Part shown: positions 35,249 through 47,600 of the stretch, piece after piece
Layout of the letters: each line of letters starts with the position of its first letter
Position numbering within the stretch: the stretch's first letter is position 1
From: Nitzschia sp. pyKryTriq1
Taxonomy: Eukaryota; Bacillariophyta; Bacillariophyceae; Bacillariales; Bacillariaceae
Direction of reading: 5' to 3'
Assembly: GCA_956465555.1 (NCBI GenBank)
Contig: OY101119.1
Coordinates: 744,001-808,000 of the forward strand
DNA length: 64,000 bases
Translations under genes and position numbers: made by a program
The notes under the pieces: model-generated
The model's database searches: none
What the model was told of the DNA's origin: nothing
Seen by the model: the letters and a program-made list of their open reading frames with translations, nothing else

Positions 35249-38200
35249 TTACTCGCCGTTTTGATGTGTCGTCACTTGGTTCGATTCATCAGGATGCTTG
35301 AAAAGTTGGATGCCCGTCAACGGTATCCCGTGATTATTTTGCCCATCTTGAAGGGAAGAAATCTTCGACGAAAAGCAAGCCTCGTCGTTTGGCTTTCTTG
35401 TTGTCTCTTGATCGCCATTGGCCTTGCCCGCCTGGCTTCCCCGCGAGCGCTTATCTGCTGAACGTACCAATGGACTAGGCGCGACACCATTAATTGCCGG
35501 TACAGGTGCTGGAATTCCTTTGCTTTTCATTGTTGTGATGGGCTCAGCAGGGGTCAGTTTCTGGCTACGCCATACTAGGCCATCAATATTGCGTTCACCA
35601 TCGAGATAATATTCCGTAAAGTTCTTCATTGTTTTCGCTTCAAGGGGCGGGAAAGAGGGAGAGAATACTGCCGCCTGAATCCAATCCTGTAGGGCTGCTT
35701 CAACCGTTTCAAAGCCGACCAACTTCCTCTTGCTTATTAAATCTTCTTTAATCACCGCGCTTTGTGCTAGAAACTTCTTTCCCAGCAATGGCACGTCTTC
35801 TGTTTTTTCTTCGAGAACTTTAAGCTGCTTGTCACCGGGCGCTGGTAGCTGCTCGCTCGGCTTTCCTTGCCCCGGTGGCGCCAATCGACGCCACATCTTT
35901 CCGCCGACGAGTGTCCAGCCACAGCCTGGTTCGAGATTCGAAAGGTGCCGCCGGATTTGCTCCACAGATTGACTCTTATCAAGGAGAGGAAATGATGTCG
36001 CTTCATCCAAGGAGAGGTATGTGAACGTATTGTCCCTATCACGAACTTGAATACCTTCAAATGATGGTTGGTGAAAGGAGACCCTACCAGCTCTCAGATC
36101 TTCCAGCCAGATCCATCGGTACCCAAAAAGAAGAACAGAAGGGTCGGACGCAGCTCTATTTACAACCGTTTTGACCATATCTTGGGTTTGCAGCCACTCG
36201 CAACGATGGCCCAATTCAATCATTGAACTGGCTGCATGGCCTGCACTCTTCATTGATGAGTATATCTTGACGATCCTTCCGGTAGCCGAATCAAAAATGG
36301 CAATGGGTCGATTCACGGTTGGCTTGGCGACCTTGACTGTGATTTTATGTTTCCCCTTCGGCTTTCGAGATCGAAGTGCCTTCTCTTTTTCTTTGGCATT
36401 AGCGGTAGGACTGGCGTCAATAGGAAGTGCACTGCTCAACTGTCCACGCATGACTTCGCAAGACTTCACGTAGTCGCTCACAGCTGATTTCACTTTATCA
36501 CTCAACAGATGATCGAAGCTCTTTTTCTGTATGGCCAAGGCTCGTCTTCGCTGCACAGCTGCCATACGATAAATGGCACTGCCATCAAAATTGAACAGGA
36601 AACAGTTGTGCCAGACTAACTCAATGTCTCGGAGAACAGCAACCAGCACGTCGTCAAATGTACCGCCATTCTTCACAATGTCTGCGTATCCTCCACTGGT
36701 GAGTTTCGTACAGACGGTACCGAGGTCCATGGGGTTTTTTACCGTGTCTTTATAACCCGGAACAGTTTCCACGTCGACGGGGGCCGAAAACATGTATCCA
36801 AAGTCATACGTGAGGAGTTTTGAAAGCATTGCATGGATGCCACTCAATGCTTCCATTTCTTTCGAACCGTTATCATCGCCGACTTTCACGTCTGCAAAAG
36901 ACGCACACATTAAATCGATGAATTGCTTCGTGTCAACAAGATCATCGGGAAGGCCTTCCTTCTCCTTCTTGCAAGTGATACATTCCCAGCGGTCTTGGGA
37001 TGCTGCAATGCCGAGGCAATTCAAGTGAAATGCTCTCGGACAATAATCACAGCACACAAGATTCCCGTGATTTCGGCAGATTTGGCAAAAGTCCACGTTA
37101 CCGTCTTCGACGATTTCCCCGTTGCTAGTAGGAACGGAGTCAGAGTCAACGGTCTTATCCTGTTGTTCCGACCAGACTTCTGGAAAATCGTCAGAAATGT
37201 ATGTTCCAGTCGAGGTGTAAACTCGGAGGTAATCTTCGGGTGTCCCCGGCTCTAATTCGAGGGTGCCATAAATTTCTCTGGGGAATTCGGAGAGGGGAGG
37301 CTTCGACACCAAAAGTCGCGTACGGTTCTCCGCGCGCCCGGTGCTCGCACGTTGTTTTTGACGATGGGCGTGGTGTTTCGCGGTACTTGTACCGGTACCG
37401 TTATTAGACGGCTTGGGCGGCGTAATAATAACTTCATCCAAGTCCACATTGATTTCGGAATGGCGTCGCTTTCCACCCGACAAGTTACTTGTACTACTCG
37501 CAGTAGGCTTGATATTGGTGAGAGTGCGGCACTTTGAAAGCAGATCATCATATCGAGTTTCTTCCAACGTTGTCCCTTGCAACTCCATGGCATGCTTGAG
37601 ACCAGCTGCCACTGTTTTTACCCTTCTAACACATTTCGCACATGTACAGAGGAGAGCACACATCGGGCAAAAGGAAGAAACAGGTTGCTCTGGATTAAAA
37701 GTGTCTCCCAGTCTCGACTATGCGTCGAAAATAATTTTGCAATTTTGAGAGTCTGCATGCATCTGATTGCAACGTTCGAATTGTCAAGAAAATTGTATCT
37801 TACCTTGCAATGGTTCTCACAGTAACAATGAGGCGCTAGTCCACAGGCAAATACAAACGAAATTTCGCATCGTTTGCGGCAAATATGACAAGGACCGTCT
37901 TCGACACGTTCCATGAGGCCCACCAAACCGTTCTGGCACTTTTTTGTAATATCGAGAATCGACTCGGCACGACTTCTTCGTTTGACTTCCTTCGTATACT
38001 CTTCATCAATATCTTCGTCTGCATAGTCGACATCGACCTTGGACGAAATACTTCGTCGTCGTCCACTCGCTGTAGATCCATTTACGGACGATGCTCGCGA
38101 AGCACTTCGTCCTCCTCCTCCTCCTCCTGAAGCAACGCGTTGACGTTCCTTTGGTGCCAATCGCGTCCCCCCCGGTACGGTTTGCAACACGTGACCAAAT

Positions 38201-39677
38201 CGATGCGTCTGGATAGAAGATCCGACATATTGGCGCTCCATTCCTGCGGGATCCATCACCGAAATAGGTGTCCAATAGCTTAAATTTTGTTGTGTGTAAG
38301 CATCGATTTGTGATTGAATGCTCAACGCCAAATCCATCATTTGTCCGTATCGGAGACCAAAATCATTCGCAATATTTGTCGCAACGATCAAGGGAGAGGG
38401 TGTACTTGGGTCCGATAAATCCCAGGTAATTGTTTCGGAATACAGCGGCAAATCCTCGTCGTTAGTTGACCCGTGGTCAACTGGACCATCATGAAGCGGA
38501 AACTCTATCGTCACATTAAAACTTAATCGCGGCGCATCGTAGCTGCAGTTCGTATCAGAAGCCTCCAAGGGACACCGTAATTCTCCACTTTCAGGATCCC
38601 GTGGCTCGTATCCTTCCCGCCCACGATGGTATGAATACATGTCCAGTACACCGTCCTTACTCAGTGCATCCACCCGACATTCATAAGTGGAACGTCCTCT
38701 GCTGCCTCCCTTTTTACCACTCTTCTTGCGTTTATCACTATTTTCCGACCCGTCCACCTTTTTGACATCCATCCCCACCAAACTCCTCTTGACTCCTAGC
38801 AGCTTCCCTGTCGCTAATGGTGGTGGAAGAGTCGGCGGCGTCTTTGGTGGAATGATACTCGCCACCGAAGTCTGTTTTTGTGGAGCCTCGGTAGCAGCTG
38901 TTGAATCTGTTGGAGCGGAAGATGTTTCTGCCTCCTTTTGTGTCTGTTGTTGCGTGGTTGGATGCTCGGAGGAGTCATCTTTTGCGGTTTCGGGTGGCGG
39001 AACCGACGCTGGTGGTGGCATTGGTTGCTGATGTTGCTCCTGGAGCCCCTGACTCAAAACAGAGTCTTCTCCACCGGCCATGCTAAGAGGAGTTTCATCA
39101 TTCACGGCACTGCTGTGAGGATGAGGCGGTGCAGCTTTTACAGTGTCGGCGGTATTAGATGCCGAAGATGACGATGATTCTACATCCTTTGGCTTTACTT
39201 GTACAGGTGCCACAGTTTCCCCGGTGCTGGCCGGCGGCGTTGTCACTTCTGCTGCTGCTGCTGCTGTAGATGATTCTGGGACCGCTTTCAACATGCTCAC
39301 TGGTGGCGTTGGGACATCTCCTTTTACCGATCGAGATGCGGCGGCGGACGATGTTCGTTTTCGTTTCAGTTTGCGATAAGCCATGGCAGTGCTACGTCGG
39401 CGTGATCTCTGTACGAATATGATACAGACCGTAAGAAATATTCACAGTGTAAGAGACCGATACCGCGGCGATGACCATGATCACGACATCCCCAGAACAA
39501 ACTAATGTATGTACGTACCTCATGAGGTGGCAACAGATCGGCAATGGTCCCAGCCGCGGTCCATCCCCATCGGGGAGGATCGGTGAGCGCTAGATTCATT
39601 CCACTTTCGGCATCGGCAACGACCGAGCACTGCTGACGAGGCTTATGCCTCTCTGACTTCTCCTCGGATCCTTCCAT
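35249..39677 (-). CDS. Large chromatin protein: SNF5-like region, Cys-rich zinc module, PHD finger and bromodomain
   Basis: Three exons (39677-39519, 39408-37804, 37717-35249) give 1,410 residues. The N-terminus holds PPRWGWTAAGTIADLLPPHE followed by a basic stretch (RSRRRSTAMAYRKLKRKR) and a low-complexity region. Near 310-410 a stretch resembles an SNF5/SMARCB1 repeat (LSFNVTIEFPLHDGP, ETITWDLSDPSTPSPLIVAT, NDFGLRYGQMMDLALSIQSQ). At about 550-620 a zinc module spans the exon 2/3 join (CHICRKRCE, CYCENHC, FCPMCALLCTCAKCVRR), like zf-4CXXC_R1. A PHD finger (CQICRNHGNLVCCDYCPRAF, WECITC) and a bromodomain (YMFSAPVDVETVPGYKDTVK NPMDLGTVC, HNCFLFN) follow. The 500-residue C-terminus is unrecognised. 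A histone-reading subunit of a remodelling complex is inferred; SNF5 homology is the weakest call. Confidence 0.8.
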
Positions 39678-40564
39678 GGTGTCGTTGTTGTTGTTGCTGC
39701 TGCTGCTGCGTTAGATGGTACAATAGATGATTGCAACGAGAAACATGACAATGATGGTACGGTACGACTCTTTGCTTGATGTAACGCCGCCAGAGCAAGT
39801 ACGGTATTGCAAGACGCAAGACGCCATGGTGTTACTGTATGTTGCGTGTTGCGGGCTTGCGGTTTCAGATCCTCCTTTTGTGTACCGGTACCTGGTACTC
39901 ATACAAGTACTGTACCGGTACCGGTGTACCGGTACGGTACAAGTACCGGTAGCTGGGTGCGGTTCGTACTCGTACCGGTACGGTACAAGTACAGTACAAA
40001 GTAGTGTGCACGAGAGAGTGGTGCAGCGACGCACGTAGCCTGCACTACAATCTCTACGTTGCAAGTCAGTCAGCCTCCCAAACCAGCAAGGGGCTTATTT
40101 GATGAGTGATCTTTGATGTCGTAGACGTTAAGTAATGATAGGTATTTGGTCGAGTCAGTCGATTATAAGTGTGTCTGGCCGTCGCTCCATTGTTGTTGTG
40201 TCCCTACCGGTACGAACACTACCGGTACTGTACGTACCTGGTGGTGCGTACATACCGGTAGGATTTTAGAGTTCTCATTATTTTTCTCACGCCTTGTGCA
40301 CTGGTCTTGTTTTTGTGTTGTTGTCGCCGCTGGCATTGGGGCTTGTCATTGTCTTGATGTCAATTCTTGTACTCCATTATTGTTTTCTCTTTGTCTCCAA
40401 TAATAGAACATCACCACAAGACCTGATGGCTTCTTGGAGTTTCTACGATACGAGAACTGCAAGTCTTGTCGTGCTGCGCTGACACTTCTGCCATAAAAAC
40501 GAAAACAGAATCAATCGGACTAGAAAACTTTCGCATCAACTTTCATCTCATCTCAGAACAAAAA
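39678..40564. other. Divergent intergenic region rich in TACCGGTA-type palindromes
   Basis: 887 bp between the chromatin gene and a small plus-strand gene. Chains of taccggtac-like motifs fill 39885-39995 and recur at 40205-40262. No gene is seen. Confidence 0.6.
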
Positions 40565-40905
40565 ATGATGGAGCCAGATTTGGGACATTCCGTTGTAGGG
40601 CTTGAACGCCTCGTGGAACTTCGTACGAAGGAGCTGGTTCAGTAAGTTGATCGATCATTCCATCCACTCTCGAGACGATACCGACTAGTACTATAGTGTG
40701 AACAATATGCTGGACTAACAATTTAAATTTGCCTGCTCGCAGACTCCTACCCGAAATGGAACATTATCATAAACAAGGAATGCGTGTACCGCAACTAGAG
40801 TATCGTGTCAACGAGCTGAAACATCAAATCAAGTCAGTGATGGACGAATATGAAGTCGACCCTCGGAACGAATGGACAATCAAAGCGCACGAACTCCTTG
40901 CATGA
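40565..40905 (+). CDS. Small conserved-looking helical protein, 79 residues
   Basis: Two exons (40565-40641 and 40743-40905) join in phase 2 across a 101-bp intron with GTAAGT donor and CTCGCAG acceptor. The protein is acidic/amphipathic and probably all-helical: VVGLERLVELRTKELVQ, LLPEMEHYHKQGMRV, LEYRVNELKHQIKSVMDEY. The clean splice signals, preserved phase and heptad-like pattern argue that it is real, although it falls below usual ORF cut-offs. Family not recognised; a small subunit of a larger complex is possible but unsupported. Two adjacent ATG codons start the frame. Confidence 0.55.
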
Positions 40906-41684
40906 ATTCGACTATAGAGTACTCAACTGGGTGACGGCCTTTGCGGAAGACAATGATGTGGATACGCAAGGCCCAGACGTTGCTTGATCGAATTGAATTA
41001 TTCTTACTGTCTGCGCTAGCAGAAGGGAGATCAAACTTGAATATTCTGCATGCATTTCACAAAATATTAAACTACACGTACTCATATTATTTAACATACC
41101 AGTAGTGCTATGGTAGACTGATAGATCAGACAGTGCACTTTTTCGCTGCTTTATGATATACTAGTGATCTAGTCGTCACCATCAACCCAGGCTTGCTGCA
41201 AAAGCTTCCGCAAGCTTCCCATGCACTCTGATACCGACCATACTCACGTTCTCGGCTCAACCCGTTGAGCTCGCCGTGATACTGTTCGTCTGCCGTCTGC
41301 ACGTATGCACCGGGCGCGTGTAAGCTCCGGACTATCCATCCAAACCGAACCTCCCGTGCGTTGGAATCTATTTGTAGACTACTTGTAGCATCAGGTACCG
41401 TCCGGAACCCTACCGGTACCGGCACCGGTTCGTACGGTACAAGCCTCGACTGAGATTGCTCGCCCTCTGGATCGCCCGCCTCGCACAATACGGACATCAT
41501 GAGGTTCTCCCCCCCTGCCTTCCTCTCGCATACTGTACGCCTCCACAACCGAACCACTACAGTACCGGTATGTATCCTCCCCTACATTTTGCTTCATATA
41601 GACCCTCCTGGGGTAGATTAACACGGTTACTATCAGGGCGAGGTGGGCAAGTGATCTTATATGCTCATTAGCTTGAGGAATACA
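40906..41684. other. Convergent intergenic region
   Basis: 779 bp between the 79-residue gene and the giant minus-strand gene. The minus-strand frame 41126-41557 is open but includes TACCGG-derived low complexity and no motif, so it is not called. Confidence 0.5.
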
Positions 41685-44600
41685 TTAAGACGACATGGAC
41701 AGTATCGCTGTCATGTATTCTTTCGCCGATCGTGTCACACCACTCACGGGTTTCCATGGTTTCAGCGCGGCTTCACCTTCAATCCCATCACCCATTGCTG
41801 TGGTGGGCACTGCTTTTGCGTATACATTTAAAACAGGCTTAGCATTTTCAGCTTTGGATCCAAATAACTTTTCTTCAACGCAGATCAGAGTTTTGGTCCA
41901 GATTTCTAATTTGGATGGAGCGTCGTCGTCACTTCGCGACAAAATCAGGTCGGAAAGCACGGATTCGTCAGGATGGTCCAATCTTTCTTTTCCGCACAAC
42001 TGACGGAAAGAGGACAACGAATGCAGCGAATTCGTAGAATCATCTTCCCGTGCAATCTTCGAACCCAACGTGTACATCCATCGGAAGAAAGCACTCAGGT
42101 ACAGCGCACGTAGTTCGATCTGGCACAAGATTGCCAAGTCGCACGTGTCAAGCTGCGAAACCGCATCATCAATGTGGCACAGAACAGTCTCTTCCTCGGA
42201 AGAGGGATTTGGCATCAGCAGTCTAGCCAAATTGGCGGTGCACGCAAAAACAATCGAAACAAGATCGTCGTCGACGGACTTTGACTTCATGCATTGAAAG
42301 AGTGAGAGACGAAGAGGGCGCACAAATGTTGCCACCAACTCGCACATGTCGAATTCAGTATACGCATCCACGAATGCATCCCTGCTGGCAAAAATGTGAT
42401 TGGATACCCGCAGAATCTTCCTTTTGACGTCGAGGGCCGCTTTTCTTTGGGCGAGTTTCGGTATTATGACAGCACGAATTGTCTCGAGTCGCTTTTCTGC
42501 CATGTCAATTTTCAAATTAGCACGAGGCAACACTGACTCGACGAAAAAGAGATACCTGTCGAGCTCTTCTTGCAGTGGGCCTTGAGGCGACAATACCAAA
42601 CCAGTTGGTTCCGTGGGACGAAAGCAAGTGCCGACCAGATTTGCCATCAATATTTCGTTTCCGGCCTCGGCTGAACAAATACCCTCGAACAAATAGTTTT
42701 GTAGCACCGATGATTGAACCGGCGCCACCGTAAGTTGGCGACAACGCCGAAGAGCCATATCGAAGAAGGGATTGAAGTAAGCCACACATCCAGGGATGCC
42801 CGATGCTTGCAAGGACGATACCGAAACAGAGCCCGCTACAGATTGGCATGATTCGATGATAAGTTTCAGATTCAAAGTCATGTCAAAGTTCTGTCGTCGC
42901 AAGAGAGGATAAAAGAGGCTCTCGCAAAGCTGCTTTTGTATTGGTTTCCACTCATGTGTTGTGCTAGCGGGGGTTTCCCTCAAAATCCATGCCGCGGTTG
43001 CCACAAAGATCTCAGAAAAAACATGAAACAATGAAACGAGTTTTGTCCTGCCAGGCGTCGACGCATCACTGTTTCCCGAATTCGTTTGATCGAAATATCT
43101 GAGCCCTTGAACGATTCGCAGCACTTCCGTAGACATGAAGGAAAGGAGATGAGCAGCAATTTTTTCAAATTTAGGCACGTCGCTCCGGGAAAGAGCCGAG
43201 AGAATGTTGCGCAGGAAAGTAAAACATGCAAATGACTCCTTTTCCAGGCAAGCGGCACCAAGAGTCTGTTCGTAGCTCGATGTAAGGTCGCCATCCATAT
43301 CCTTGACCGTCGTAGCTAGTAGCTCGAACTGATTAAGAATGGCTGCCGCAAAACTCCCGATCAATTGCCAGGGACTCTCTACTCTGACCCTCCGTCTATT
43401 CTGGGCACCTAGAATAGATTCGAAGTTCTCAACGCTCATATCCAGAGGTCTGGATGGCATTTCTCCGTTGAAAATATCGAGGGCAGCTAGCGTTTCTCTG
43501 GCAGCACTGTCACCACCAACATTTCTGATCATTTCGAAATGACAAGATGGGAAGACCCCTAGCCGATCCGGATCGAGTAAAGTCTGAATGATACCATTAA
43601 GGAACAATTCCATGTTCTGACCAACAAAAGCTTGGCACCCCTTATATTCAGAGGAAACCAAACAAATCTCAGTAGATAGTCGTTTTGCAATTTTCATCTC
43701 GTATTCAGTGTCTTCGCTATCGCGCTGGGAATAAGGGTACATCCATGGAACTAACTCCTTCAGCAGAGAGTCCGAGCTCCTTTCTGCCACAGCCATGGCT
43801 ACAAGACAGTCACAGACCATATCAATTTCCTTGTTTAGGATGTATTTTCCGTGCGGACTCACGTTCAATGTTTCTTCTCGGTCCAAAGAACTTGAGACCT
43901 TGAACCGTTTCGAGGGCTGGAGCACAGAAGTATGGGAAGTCAGCGATGCCTATAGTCTCGCTCTTCGTGTAGGTATATTATCTGATCGTGACTTACCTTA
44001 AGCAGTATTAATACTTCCTCCATGCACTTCCAATATGGTTCAGCACCAACGGTGGTCACACGCGGGCTTTCGGATTGCCCCACACCATTTTGAATCAAAC
44101 AGAAAATATCATCATCCAAATCATCAAAGAACTCATCCTCGTTTGCCCTTGACATGGCATTCTCTGGACTTTCATTGGCTTTGTTGGTAGAAGCTTTCTT
44201 CTGCCGCTGTGCCCCCAAGAATGTGCTTAGGCTCCGAATTGCACAGAGAATAAGACGAAGCAACGAATGACTTGTGTCATCGTCTCTGGCGTCGACGTGA
44301 CGCCGAAAGCATCCCAGCAAGACGGACATGTAGACCGAAGAAGCTTCTGCAGCAACGCGATTCAAGGATGGATTAATCCCGTTTAATTTCACTAGGAGAG
44401 TAAGCTGATTGCATAGAACGGTCACGATCGAGTAGAGGTGACAGAGCAAGGCTGCATTCTTGTTATTGCGACTGAGATAGTTCACGCAAGTCAACACACA
44501 TGAAATTGGAAAGGAGTAATATTCGATCATCCCATTGTGTTCGTTGACATCAAGAGACAATCGCTTCCGGGGATGCACCGCCGTCAAAAACCAGGGTGAT

Positions 44601-47600
44601 ATGTCCATACATAGAAACGCTGCCGCTGCCATAATTTTCCCAGCAACGAATACCTTCAAAGGATCGTCCAAGCAAAGTTCCTGGCCAGCGCAATTGTCAA
44701 TCAATGATTGTCTGGCTTCTCGCAAGCCATCGCATGCCAGGGACCCCCAAAGCTGCAGGAGCAAAATCGCAATGAGTTTTGGAACAAGTACTTTCCAGGA
44801 CGATTCATAAATAGCGAACTCACCTCTTTTAACGTTTGCAGAGAAAGGCATTTCGTGCGTGGCGCAGTATCCAGGTTCGCACAGCCATCACTGTCCTTCA
44901 GAATCGATTCAAAAAGTCGCAACTGTGCCGAAGCTTCACAGAAAAACAAGGACATTCTTTTGCTCGAATCTCCAATTTCGATGTGTTGCCCGTCAGAAAA
45001 GGCGTCCGCAAAAGCGTCCGTGGTAGATTTACCGAGAAATTGCTTAGCGAGTTCCTTTTCTTGCATTGTTAGGGATTCCCGAAGAGTCTTCAGCTGCTTC
45101 AGGAAGCGTATCTGTCTGACTTTTTTCTTGGGAACACGTTGAGCCCATGCCACCAATAAGGACAGGCATCCCGAGAGTAGCCTTGAGGTAGGCAACAGAA
45201 GATTCGTCAATTTTACAGCCGTTTGGTTCTCTTTCAAAGGTTGAAACTTCACGTCGTAAACAGTTTGCCAGTGCTCCTCAACCGAAGACGAATCGAGCAT
45301 TAGGAGCGACCGCGTGCATTTCCAAAGACGAGCTACGAATTTTGTCGAATTATTCTCAGATTTGAATGCAGGAAAAGCACGGAAGCGGGATTCTTCATTG
45401 CCAAGGTAGTCTTCGGCTTGCAAATTTATTCCTTTTTTGATCAAATTAGCCACTAGTTTGTCCGTCCCTGGAAGGGCGTCGAGTGCCCCTTTGCCGAGAA
45501 GACGAACGAATTTGCTTACGTCGGATTCAAACGCAGAAAGCTGCAACGGGTTCGGTGGTAGATTTGAAGACTCCTCTTCGGCGGGTTTGGCAAGGGCACT
45601 GCTGGAAAAAAGTTTCGTGATCAGTTGCCATCTCGTTTGATTTGTTTGATCCTCTCGAGTTTTTGGAGAGCCGAAAAATATAAGAACATTCCATGCAGTC
45701 TCAACTTCCACACGCGGCCAAACCTTGCCAAGTTTCTGATACCTCGATTCTGGGACAGTTTTTTGTTAGACAACGTAAATGGGAGTTGGCAGGAACCACG
45801 CGACGCAACCACTGCAATCCTACACTTACCAACTTGCGGAACATAGTACTTTCCTGAATTGATGAATTGATTCCACATGCTCGAATCGAGGGAAGAGACG
45901 TAGATGAAGTCGCCACTTGTACCAACTCTCCATTCTTGACAACCAAGTTGTTCCACGATGCAGCGCGACACCGCCTCGTTGATAGGGATCGCTTCTGCAA
46001 GAGCATCACGAATAGGCTCCAAGAGTTCGAGGGCGCGGATTCTGTTCGGGATTTTTACCGACCAGCCAGTTGGATGGATCAGAGCGTAAACGGCATCGAC
46101 CAGCTGAAGGAGCAATAGGGCAATGAACTGTTCTCGTCTCCCCTGCAAGACTGTGTCGCCTCCGTTTCGCACAAGAATCGAGAGAAGCTGTACGTGAGCC
46201 CCCAATTGGGGACTATGACACGCAATTAGTTCAATTAAAGTCCGAGTGCCATGTGCCTGCAGTAGATCGGACGCGGTATTCCGGATTTGCACGGTGGCAT
46301 CTGCGTCGGCTTCAACTGGTAGGACTGACTGGGCTTGATGCAACAATCGGTTTGTTCTGACTGGGTCGTCGGGATAGCTCTGCCGAATCTGTGACAACAG
46401 CGACTGAGCACTGACACCCGGGTTCGGAACCAGACGAAGATGGCTCGCGGTGCAAGTACTGGTACTGGCTGCCGAATCAAACTTTGATAGCAAATAGTCA
46501 GTAGAGATTGGACCTGAAGATGGATGGGCGATCGCACGACCTTGTGCTCGACCGCTACCCCCTGAAGTCGATGGTAATCTCGGCCTAGATGTTTCATTTG
46601 AACGTTTGCTCGAATTTCGTTCTGATTGACTGCCACGATTCCCTCCGACATGTTGATGAGTAGTGATCCCATTTCTGCGTTGAGCGAGGCGTTCCCGCAT
46701 GTCGACCCGTGACAATGACGGATTCCTCACCGTCCCCGCGTCGTCAGCATCATCCCAATTGAGCTCATTGTTCTTGTCCAGGAACTCTTGCATGCGACGA
46801 GCTATCGGGACTCTATCCCGTTGAGTCGATGCTTCTTCGTGATAGTCCAGAAGCGACACCGAAGGATTCCGTGCAGGCCGTCTTTGTCGGACTGCAGCCC
46901 GCTGAGGTCGTCGACCAGATGTCGTGGGAACAGCAGAGCTGGGACCGATATCCTGGCTTGCCTCGGTGTCAAACATATCAAACAAAGGTGCGTCGTCGGT
47001 CTCTTCATCGTCGTCACGCGAGCTGACCTCGTCCGCACCATCATCGTGATACATCATCGCTGGAACCTGATTGGATCCACTGGCACTTGAATCCTTTGTT
47101 CGGATTGCTGTCGAGGATCGCGCCCCACCTACAACAGACGATCGAGAAATGTGTGTGGCTTGGGTGCTTGGCCTCCTTTTACTAGACCCATCGGCGACAA
47201 TAAAATCATTCAAGTCATCCTTGCGAGTGCTAGACGTTTTGACTCTCTTCTGTGCCTTTTCACCGGGCCTCGTAGACTTATCGTGCCTAGACCCTGCCTT
47301 TCGCATTGTATCTTCACGGCCTCGCTTGTTCGTTCGTCTTCTCGTCGCGTGTTGATGAGGATCGAATTCACCCAGCGGCCGTTCACTTGGGTCTAGAGTA
47401 CCCGATCCGGAATCATCTTTTTGGGCCCGATTGAGTGGTATCAGATCCTGTGTTTCGTAGTCTTCGTCCGAGCTAGCTAAAAGCCCAGTCGGGCTGCCGT
47501 CGTCATCATCATCATCATAATCGTCTACAAAATCCAAATTTTCTTCCGATTGAAGGGCGTCCAGTGCAATGGTGACATTTTTCAAGTTCTGCACTAATGT

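Noticed and set aside
41126-41557. 143-codon minus frame
   Set aside because: Partly encoded by TACCGG-type intergenic palindromes (VPYEPVPVPVGF), with no domain or splice partner.
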